A DNA stretch of 9,566 nt from Verrucomicrobia bacterium UBA1727. GTDB taxonomy: Bacteria; Verrucomicrobiota; Kiritimatiellia; RFP12; UBA1067. The notes below the pieces were generated by a model. That model did no database searches. It saw only the letters and a list, made by a program, of their open reading frames with translations, and was not told the DNA's origin. The DNA is taken from NCBI GenBank assembly GCA_002315875.1, contig DCIL01000105.1, forward strand, positions 5,966 through 15,531, in the 5' to 3' direction. Below, in pieces: positions 1-5,294 of this stretch (positions are counted from its first letter, which is position 1; each line of letters starts with the position of its first letter). The position numbers and the translations under genes were made by a program.

Positions 1-154
1 ACCGACGCGACGAAATCGGGTCTCTTCCGTCTTCCCGTCCGTCGCTTCGCAGGCTGCGGAAACGGGCCCCGTCGACCTGCGCCACGCCGCTTCAAAGATC
101 TTGACTGAGGAAGGCGCGTCGCCGCGACGACGAACTCGACCAGAGGTGACAAAT
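1..154. other. left-edge stretch, no gene recognised; possible tail of an incoming gene
   Basis: No recognisable protein, tRNA or rRNA is seen here. Reading frame 2 of the plus strand is open from the left edge to a TAA at 209-211, about 69 codons. Its first 40 or so codons, containing HAASKILTEEG, look mildly protein-like, while the rest is arginine-rich and overlaps the inverted repeat that starts at 156. It could therefore be the decayed or true C-terminus of a gene starting outside the window. Frame 1 is also open, to a TGA at 106-108. Small palindromes are present: the arms 48-52 and 54-58 (CGCAG G CTGCG), the arms 117-121 and 125-129 (CGTCG CCG CGACG), and a GCTTCGC at 44-50. They match the hairpin-rich style of the following region. 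I cannot assign a function. Confidence 0.25.
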
Positions 155-155
155 G

Positions 156-169
156 CGACCGATTCTCGG
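156..169 (+). repeat. left arm of 14-bp perfect inverted repeat
   Basis: CGACCGATTCTCGG here is the exact reverse complement of CCGAGAATCGGTCG at 415-428, 245 bases downstream. It would form the closing stem of the structured segment, or the terminal inverted repeat of a small mobile element. Confidence 0.8.
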
Positions 170-258
170 GAACAAGGCGCACGAGCTAACGTCGGGGCGG
201 CTGGCGCGTAAAGACCGACCCCGAACGCGTACTCGTGTACGCGGAGAAATGCGCCGAA

Positions 259-316
259 GAAAGCGAAGCTTTCGAAGGGAAGGTGCCGAAGGCACGGCGA
301 AGCCGCGCTCAAGCGC
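259..316. repeat. run of four perfect mini-hairpins, three with GAA loops
   Basis: Four perfect stem-loops follow one another: GAAAGC-GAA-GCTTTC (259-273), GTGCC-GAA-GGCAC (283-295), CGGC-GAA-GCCG (295-305) and GCGC-TCAA-GCGC (305-316). A fifth of the same type with the complementary loop, CCGC-TTC-GCGG, lies at 378-388. The core heptamer GCGAAGC, a known unusually stable DNA mini-hairpin sequence, occurs at 263-269 and 297-303, and its complement GCTTCGC at 44-50 and 380-386. Confidence 0.7.
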
Positions 317-414
317 CCGCGGGAGTGGCTTTTAGCGACAGCCCACCGACGGACGCGAGTGAGCACGTCCCTAGCGGCCGCTTCGCGGTTCGGCCTTCAG
401 CCTCAGACGATATT

Positions 415-428
415 CCGAGAATCGGTCG
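415..428 (-). repeat. right arm of 14-bp perfect inverted repeat
   Basis: This is the exact reverse complement of 156-169. It is followed at 425-433 by a nine-base stretch (GTCGTCGCG) that could instead pair with CGCGACGAC at 123-131, so an alternative fold of the same region is possible. Confidence 0.8.
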
Positions 429-432
429 TCGC

Positions 433-469
433 GTTGACAAAAACACGCACGGCTGGAAAGGTTGTCAGC
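433..469. other. 8-bp hairpin between the structured region and gyrA
   Basis: GTTGACAA (433-440) pairs with TTGTCAGC (462-469), seven Watson-Crick pairs and one G-T, around a 21-base loop. No T-run follows, so it is not a standard intrinsic terminator. The TTGACA inside it (434-439) resembles a -35 box, but no -10 box lies at the right distance. It may be a 3' domain of the preceding structured region or a protein-binding palindrome. Confidence 0.35.
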
Positions 470-500
470 TGCCCTTGAAATAACGGGAAAAGATAAGCGC

Positions 501-516
501 CGCGCGTGCGCGCGCG
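501..516. promoter_or_regulatory. 16-bp alternating pyrimidine-purine (CG-rich) tract beside the gyrA promoter
   Basis: CGCGCGTGCGCGCGCG alternates pyrimidine and purine without interruption. Such tracts are the classical sequence for Z-DNA formation under negative supercoiling. It ends 12 bases before the gyrA -10 box and covers the position where a -35 box would normally lie. That it acts as a supercoiling sensor is inference. Confidence 0.4.
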
Positions 517-525
517 AGGGAAATT

Positions 526-534
526 TGGTATAAT
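526..534 (+). promoter_or_regulatory. extended -10 promoter of gyrA, predicted leaderless start
   Basis: TGGTATAAT matches the extended -10 consensus TGnTATAAT exactly. The last T is followed by ACAGCACC and then the gyrA ATG at 543. Transcription starting 6-8 bases after the box would begin at or within a few bases of the start codon, so the mRNA would have essentially no 5' leader. There is no Shine-Dalgarno sequence in those eight bases and no good -35 box 16-18 bases upstream. The same arrangement recurs at 9200-9219. Confidence 0.75.
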
Positions 535-542
535 ACAGCACC

Positions 543-3155
543 ATGAGCGAAGAAGAAATCCAGGCTGTCGCGCCTATGGGCGTGCTTGAAGAAGTCAACA
601 TCGAAGACGAGATGTCGAGGGATTACATCGACTACTCGATGTCCGTAATCGTGGGTCGTGCGCTACCTGACGTGCGCGATGGTCTCAAGCCGGTTCATCG
701 TCGCTGTCTTTATGCGATGCACGAGCTCGGCAACACCTTCAACACGAAGCACGTGAAGTCGGCTCGTGTCGTCGGTGAAGTGATCGGCAAGTACCATCCC
801 CACGGCGACTCTTCGGTCTACGATTGCATCGTCCGTCTCGCGCAGGATTTTTCGCTCCGCCTGCCGCTCGTTGACGGTCACGGCAACTTCGGCTCCATTG
901 ACGGCGATCCGCCCGCGGCGATGCGTTACACCGAGGTGCGCATGCAGAAGGTGACCGACGAGCTGCTCGGCGATCTCGAGAAGGACACGGTCGACATGAT
1001 GTCCAACTTCGATGAGACGCTCGAAGAGCCGACCGTCCTTCCCGGCAAGCTTCCCAATCTTCTTCTGAACGGCTCGTCCGGCATCGCCGTCGGCATGGCG
1101 ACCAACATCCCTCCGCACAACCTCGGCGAGCTTTGCGAGGGCATCGACTATTTCGTGCAGCATCGCGAGGAGTGCACGATCGACGATCTGATGCAGTTCG
1201 TGAAGGGGCCTGATTTTCCGACCGGTGCCGAGATCTGCGGCCGCAACGGCATCAACGCGATGTACAAGCTCGGGCGCGGTCAGCTCACGGTGCGCGGCAA
1301 GGCCGAGGTCGTGGTCGGCAAGGACGGGCGCGAAAAGATCGTCATCACTGAGATTCCCTACGCCGTCAACAAGGCGGAGATGATCAAGCACATGGCCGAG
1401 CTCGTCAAGGACAAGGTCATCGAAGGCATTTCCGACATCCGCGACCTTTCCGGCGGCAACACCAAGGATACGAAGGCGAAGAAGGGGTCCGAGATCGCGC
1501 TGCCGAAGGGCCGCAAGCTGATCGAAGACGATATCTGCATCGTCATCGATCTGAAGCGTGATGCGGTCGGCGAGATCGTGCTCAACCATCTTTACAAGCA
1601 CACTCAGCTCCAGACGACGTTCGGCGCGATCATGCTCGCGATCGTCGGGGGGCGGCCGAAGATCCTGAATCTCAAGGAATACTTCCAGTGCTACGTCGAT
1701 CACCGCTTCGAGGTGATCACCCGGCGCACGCGTTTCGATCTCAAGAAGGCGCTGGCGAGAAAGCACATCGTGGACGGGCTGCTGCTGGCGATCGACAATC
1801 TCGACGAGGTGGTCAAGATCATCCGCGGCTCGAAGACGCGCGACGAGGCGAAGAGCGCGCTCGTATCGCGCTTCGGCTTCTCCGATCTGCAGGTCAACGC
1901 GATTCTCGAGATGCGGCTTTACCAGCTCGTCGGCCTCGAGCGCGACAAGCTCGCCGAAGAACTGGCCAAGCTGCTCGCCGCGATCGCCGAGTTCGAGGCG
2001 ATACTGGCAGATCCCGAGAAGGTCTATCAGCTCATCCGCGATGATCTCGCCGAGCTGAAGCTCAAGTACTGCTCGAAGGAAGACGCGCAGCGCCGCACCG
2101 ACCTGGTGGCGGACGTGAACGAGGTCTCGATAAAGGACCTCATTCCCGACGAGCCGTGCGTGATCACGCTTTCCAACCGCGGCTATGTCAAGCGCGTGCC
2201 GCTGACCGAATACCGCGAGCAGAAGCGCGGCGGTCATGGCATCAAGGGGGCGCAGGTCAAGGAAGAGGACTTCATCCGACTCGTCTTCGTGGCCGAGACC
2301 CACGACGAACTGATGTTCTTCACCAATACGGGGCGGCTCTTTGTCCGCGGCGCTTACGAGATTCCGGAGGCGCCGCGCACGAGCTTCGGGCGTCCGCTCA
2401 TCAACCTGCTCAACCTGCAGGAAGGCGAGCAGGTGCTGCGGCTGCTGCCGATTCGCTCCTTCGAGGGTGATGTCGATGTCTTCTTCGCGACGCGCAACGG
2501 CACGGTCAAGAAGACGCTGCTCTCCGATTACCAGAACGTCAACAAGTCCGGAATCCGTGCGATCAACATCGAAGAGGGCGATGAGCTCGTTGAGGTGCGG
2601 CTGGTGAAGCCCGAAGACGAAGTGCTGATGGTCACGGCGGACGGCATCGGCATCCGCTATCGGGCGGACGAGGTGCGCCGCATGGGCCGCACCGCGACGG
2701 GCGTCAGGGGCGTTCGCCTGCGCGAGGGCGACCGCGTGGTTTCGCTCGACGTGGTCGATCTCGAGAAGACGATGCTCGTCGCCACCGAGAACGGCTATGG
2801 CAAGCGCACGGAGTTCTCCGAATACCGCAGCTGCCATCGCGGCGGCATGGGCGTTACGGCGATCAAGGGCGCCGAGCGCAACGGCAAGGTGGTCGCGGCG
2901 CATGCGGTGGCGGAAGACGAATCGATCATTTCCATTACCTCCGACAATCAGATGGTGCGCTCGCCCGTCTGTCAGTTCGGCGTCGTCGGCCGTGCCGCGC
3001 AGGGCGTGAAGCTCGTGCGGCTTTCGGAAGGCGCGCGGCTCGTTTCGGTCTCGGTTTGCGAAGGCGAGGAGAACGAAGAGAGTGCGGAGATTGCGGAAAG
3101 CGCCGAGAATGCGGAAAATTCAGAAAACGGGAATACTGAAAATGAAAATAACTGA
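543..3155 (+). CDS. gyrA: DNA gyrase subunit A
   Basis: This is the breakage-reunion subunit of DNA gyrase (A2B2 with GyrB), which introduces negative supercoils into DNA at the expense of ATP in the cytoplasm. The 870 residues are close to the family's usual length. The catalytic tyrosine is Y129 in AAMRYTEVRM, preceded by R128. The quinolone-determining stretch HPHGDSSVYD keeps Ser90 and Asp94 (equivalent to E. coli Ser83 and Asp87), the drug-sensitive residues. The C-terminal part shows six beta-pinwheel repeats from about 535 to 835, and the GyrA box reads QKRGGHG at 560-566, which separates it from ParC. Residues 302-330 form a lysine-rich insertion where E. coli GyrA has about six residues. 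The last 30 or so residues are an acidic Glu/Asn/Ser tail. The ATG at 543 fits the family N-terminus (NIEDEMSRDYIDYSMS) and the promoter spacing. The end overlaps the next gene by 14 bp. gyrB is not in the window. Confidence 0.98.
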   Translation: MSEEEIQAVAPMGVLEEVNIEDEMSRDYIDYSMSVIVGRALPDVRDGLKPVHRRCLYAMHELGNTFNTKHVKSARVVGEVIGKYHPHGDSSVYDCIVRLAQDFSLRLPLVDGHGNFGSIDGDPPAAMRYTEVRMQKVTDELLGDLEKDTVDMMSNFDETLEEPTVLPGKLPNLLLNGSSGIAVGMATNIPPHNLGELCEGIDYFVQHREECTIDDLMQFVKGPDFPTGAEICGRNGINAMYKLGRGQLTVRGKAEVVVGKDGREKIVITEIPYAVNKAEMIKHMAELVKDKVIEGISDIRDLSGGNTKDTKAKKGSEIALPKGRKLIEDDICIVIDLKRDAVGEIVLNHLYKHTQLQTTFGAIMLAIVGGRPKILNLKEYFQCYVDHRFEVITRRTRFDLKKALARKHIVDGLLLAIDNLDEVVKIIRGSKTRDEAKSALVSRFGFSDLQVNAILEMRLYQLVGLERDKLAEELAKLLAAIAEFEAILADPEKVYQLIRDDLAELKLKYCSKEDAQRRTDLVADVNEVSIKDLIPDEPCVITLSNRGYVKRVPLTEYREQKRGGHGIKGAQVKEEDFIRLVFVAETHDELMFFTNTGRLFVRGAYEIPEAPRTSFGRPLINLLNLQEGEQVLRLLPIRSFEGDVDVFFATRNGTVKKTLLSDYQNVNKSGIRAINIEEGDELVEVRLVKPEDEVLMVTADGIGIRYRADEVRRMGRTATGVRGVRLREGDRVVSLDVVDLEKTMLVATENGYGKRTEFSEYRSCHRGGMGVTAIKGAERNGKVVAAHAVAEDESIISITSDNQMVRSPVCQFGVVGRAAQGVKLVRLSEGARLVSVSVCEGEENEESAEIAESAENAENSENGNTENENN

Positions 3156-4338
3156 TGACATTCTTTATGTAGGCGTCAATGATCATGACGTCGACCTTTT
3201 CGAGGGGCAGTTCGAGGTCCCGCTCGGAATGGCCTACAATTCCTACGTCGTCAAGGGCCGCGAGGTTGCGGTCATGGACGGTGTGGACGCGCGGTTTGCC
3301 GACGAGTGGCTGAAGAACATCGCCGTCGCGACCGACCGCGTCGATTATCTCGTCGTCCAACACATGGAGCCCGATCACTCCGCTTCAATCGCCGCGTTCG
3401 CCGCGGCCTATCCGGCGGCCAAGATCGTCTCTTCGATGCCGGCGTTCGGAATGATGAAGAACTATTTCGGAACCGACTTCGCCGACCGCCGCGTGGTGGT
3501 GAAGGAGGGAGATACGCTTGATCTTGGGACGGCTAAAGCCGACTCCTCCGATGGAACATGCGTTCCGCATGTTCTGACCTTCGTCGGGGCGTCGATGGTT
3601 CACTGGCCTGAGGTGATCGTGACTTACGACACCGCTTCGAAGACGCTTTTTTCGGCGGACGGCTTCGGTAAGTTCGGAGCGCTCGATCGCGAGGATCCGG
3701 AAGGGTGGGACTGCGAAGCCCGCCGTTACTACTTCGGCATCGTCGGCAAGTTCGGTGCGCAGGTTCAGACGCTCTTGAAGAAGGCCGCGACTCTCGATAT
3801 CGCCCGCATCTGTCCGCTTCACGGGCCGATTCACGATACGCCCGAGATGATCGCCCATGTCGTCAAGCAGTACCTGACCTGGTCCGCCTACGGAGTTGAG
3901 ACCGAAGGCGTGTTCGTTGCCTACACCTCGGTTTACGGACACACCAAGGCCGCGGTCGAGAAGTTCTGCGAGATCCTGAAGGCGAAGGGGTGTCCCAAGG
4001 TCGCCTGCGCCGATCTTGCGCGTGAGGACATGTACGAGTCGATAGAGGACGGCTTCCGCTACGGCAAGCTCGTGCTCGCGACGACGACCTACAACACCGG
4101 GGTCTTTCCGAAGATGGAAGAATACATCAACCATCTCAAGCGCCGTCTCTACAAGAACCGCAAGATCGGTTTCATCGAGAACGGCACCTGGGCGCCGATG
4201 GCGGCCAAGGGCATGCAGAAGCTGCTTGAAGGGCTCGAAAACCTCTCGTTCTGCGAGTCGGTGGTGACCCTCAAGGGGTCGATGAAGGACGAGACCGTGT
4301 CCGCCCTCGAGAAATTGGCGGACGAGATTCTCGCCTGA
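3142..4338 (+). CDS. class A flavodiiron protein (FprA family, oxygen/nitric oxide reductase)
   Basis: This protein is a cytoplasmic enzyme that reduces O2 to water or NO to N2O at a diiron site using electrons passed through FMN; anaerobes use it for protection. It has 398 residues, the usual length for a class A enzyme, and no fused rubredoxin domain. The N-terminal metallo-beta-lactamase-like domain holds the diiron ligands: H74-x-E76-x-D78-H79 (HMEPDH), H154 in MVHWPE, D173 in SADGFG and H227 in PLHGPI. The flavodoxin domain starts near residue 257, with the FMN phosphate loop TSVYGHT at 262-268. Residues 130-144 include about 12 extra residues between the first ligand cluster and H154, encoded by a palindromic DNA element (3530-3574). 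The ATG at 3142 gives the conserved MKITDDI start; the open frame continues upstream to 3082, but that part lies in gyrA. Translation is probably coupled to gyrA; only a weak purine-rich RBS is visible. Which gas it prefers cannot be told. Confidence 0.93.
   Translation: MKITDDILYVGVNDHDVDLFEGQFEVPLGMAYNSYVVKGREVAVMDGVDARFADEWLKNIAVATDRVDYLVVQHMEPDHSASIAAFAAAYPAAKIVSSMPAFGMMKNYFGTDFADRRVVVKEGDTLDLGTAKADSSDGTCVPHVLTFVGASMVHWPEVIVTYDTASKTLFSADGFGKFGALDREDPEGWDCEARRYYFGIVGKFGAQVQTLLKKAATLDIARICPLHGPIHDTPEMIAHVVKQYLTWSAYGVETEGVFVAYTSVYGHTKAAVEKFCEILKAKGCPKVACADLAREDMYESIEDGFRYGKLVLATTTYNTGVFPKMEEYINHLKRRLYKNRKIGFIENGTWAPMAAKGMQKLLEGLENLSFCESVVTLKGSMKDETVSALEKLADEILA
3530..3574. repeat. in-frame palindromic element inside the flavodiiron gene
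   Basis: Two perfect inverted repeats lie back to back: CGGC-TAAA-GCCG (3530-3541) and GAACATGCG-TTC-CGCATGTTC (3554-3574, 9-bp stem, three-base loop). They encode residues 130-144 of the flavodiiron protein (TAKADSSDGTCVPHV), exactly where typical FprA proteins have a short LGKHTLTF-like turn between strands. The reading frame is kept. This resembles the protein-embedded palindromic elements known from Rickettsia, though no sequence relation is claimed. Confidence 0.65.
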
Positions 4339-4348
4339 TTCGTAGGCG

Positions 4349-5284
4349 ATGCTCGAGAGCATTCTCATTGCTGCGGAGCAGACGGCGATCCTGTTCGTCC
4401 TCATGGGCTTCGGGTTCGCCGCCCGCCGTTTGAAGTTCCTGGGCAGGTCCTCGATTCGCGGACTCACCGGCATCGTCGTCAATTTCACGACGCCGGCGAT
4501 CATCATCAGCGCCTTCCAATGTCCGTTCGATCCGGCCAAGCTGCCGGGGCTCGGCTGGATGTTTGCGATGTGCGCGGTCGCTTACGTGATCGCGATTGCG
4601 ATCGAGCGCATCTTCTTCAACCGCGGCAAGGATTCGCGGACGAAGGCGCTACGCTGGTCGGTGATCTTCTCGAATGCCGGCTACATGGGGTTGCCGCTCG
4701 AGTTTGCGCTTTTCGGCATGAACGGCGTTTTCTTCGGGGCGGTTCCGATCGCGGCCTGGAATCTCGTCGGCTGGACTTACGGCGTGTCGATCTTTCGTCC
4801 CCTCGAGGGACGCAAGGATCTCATCAAGGGCATTCTCAATCCCGCCAATGTCGCTTCCGTCCTGGCGCTCGTGCTCTTCTTCCTGCCGTGGCGACTCCCC
4901 AATGTCATCGCCAAGCCGCTCGAGATCATCGGTGGCATGAACACTCCATTGCCGATGATCGTGATGGGGTTCTTCCTCGGGGGCGCCAAGTTCGGTCCGG
5001 TGCTCAGAAGCGCCAAGGCGTATGCGATGCTCTTCGCGCGACACTTTGCCGCGCCGCTCCTGTTCGTTGCCGCGCTCTGCGTCATGCCGTTCATTCCGAT
5101 GGAACTTCGCCTGATGGCGGTCGTGCCGTTTGCCGCGCCGATCGGGGTGATGCTGACTGTCTTTGCGGTGCGCTACGGAGGGGACGCCGAATACTCGACG
5201 GCGCTGGTGGCGACTTCTACGGTGCTTTCGATTTTGACGATTCCGCTGGTCATTGGACTTGCCAGGTTGTTGCTTTCGTTGTAG
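4349..5284 (+). CDS. AEC (auxin efflux carrier) family permease
   Basis: This is an inner-membrane secondary transporter of the Mem_trans/AEC family, whose bacterial members move small organic acids such as malate or malonate; the substrate here cannot be read from sequence. The 311 residues are typical for the family, with about nine or ten hydrophobic segments, roughly at residues 8-27, 38-55, 67-88, 103-122, 124-146, 165-184, 200-216, 228-250, 256-278 and 285-309. Family hallmarks include the half-site VNFTTPAIIISAF near 47-59 and SNAGYMGLPLEF near 108-119. It starts 10 bp after the flavodiiron stop codon, so it is probably cotranscribed. The only RBS-like element, TAGG at 4343-4346, is too close to the ATG to be convincing; translation may depend on coupling. 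The start at 4349 gives the usual short N-terminus before the first membrane helix. Confidence 0.9.
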   Translation: MLESILIAAEQTAILFVLMGFGFAARRLKFLGRSSIRGLTGIVVNFTTPAIIISAFQCPFDPAKLPGLGWMFAMCAVAYVIAIAIERIFFNRGKDSRTKALRWSVIFSNAGYMGLPLEFALFGMNGVFFGAVPIAAWNLVGWTYGVSIFRPLEGRKDLIKGILNPANVASVLALVLFFLPWRLPNVIAKPLEIIGGMNTPLPMIVMGFFLGGAKFGPVLRSAKAYAMLFARHFAAPLLFVAALCVMPFIPMELRLMAVVPFAAPIGVMLTVFAVRYGGDAEYSTALVATSTVLSILTIPLVIGLARLLLSL

Positions 5285-5288
5285 GAGG
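5283..5288 (+). promoter_or_regulatory. strong Shine-Dalgarno site deciding the start at 5295
   Basis: AGGAGG lies six bases before ATG 5295 and overlaps the TAG stop codon of the permease gene. It is the only consensus ribosome binding site next to a gene start in this window. It fixes the start of the secreted protein at 5295, where a signal peptide follows immediately. Confidence 0.9.
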
Positions 5289-5294
5289 TTTGCC

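Larger units (their letters stand above)
155..429. ncRNA. candidate structured RNA or palindromic element, class unknown
   Basis: This 275-base segment is closed by a 14-bp perfect inverted repeat (156-169 with 415-428), extendable with two G-U pairs and one A-T pair to 155-171/413-429. Inside it, nested non-crossing helices can be drawn by eye: 176-181/250-255, 192-197/219-224, 226-232/237-243 (7 bp perfect), 259-264/268-273, 283-287/291-295, 296-298/302-304, 305-308/313-316, 325-328/343-346, 351-355/366-370, 378-381/385-388 and 392-394/400-402. Together they use most of the segment. No open frame reads like a protein. I looked for signature motifs of RNase P RNA, tmRNA, SRP RNA, 6S RNA and rRNA on both strands and did not find them. 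Alternatives are a miniature inverted-repeat element (no target-site duplication is visible: left flank aaatg, right flank tcgcg) or accumulated short palindromes. The transcribed strand cannot be told, and no clear promoter lies next to it. Confidence 0.35.

Noticed and set aside
155..429. RNase P RNA, tmRNA, SRP RNA, 6S RNA or rRNA as identity of the structured segment
   Set aside because: The conserved cores I know (GAGGAAAGTCC and ACAGARA of RNase P, the tmRNA ends and tag, the SRP GGAAGG loop, rRNA landmarks) were not found on either strand.
155..429. CRISPR array or integron attC sites
   Set aside because: The hairpins differ in stem sequence and spacing and there is no repeated unit separated by spacers. 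No paired attC core sites were found.
434..439. Perfect TTGACA -35 box upstream of gyrA
   Set aside because: No -10-like hexamer lies 16-18 bases downstream (the 457-462 position reads AAAGGT). The TTGACA is part of a hairpin stem (433-469).
235..483. 82-codon plus-strand open frame (GTG start) across the hairpin region
   Set aside because: There is no RBS and no recognisable protein. It runs through perfect DNA hairpins and the inverted-repeat arm, which better explain the sequence.
663..2903. 746-codon open frame on the minus strand opposite gyrA
   Set aside because: It is the mirror of a certain gyrA gene. Its translation is rich in His, Arg, Asp and Leu with no family resemblance, as expected when GC-rich codons are read backwards.
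3082..3141. Upstream start of the flavodiiron protein (20 extra residues)
   Set aside because: The extra part overlaps the GyrA acidic tail in another frame and has a basic composition. The family N-terminus begins at the ATG at 3142.
5253..5294. TTG start of the secreted protein inside the permease gene
   Set aside because: It would add 14 residues in front of a clean signal peptide. The AGGAGG at 5283-5288 points to ATG 5295.
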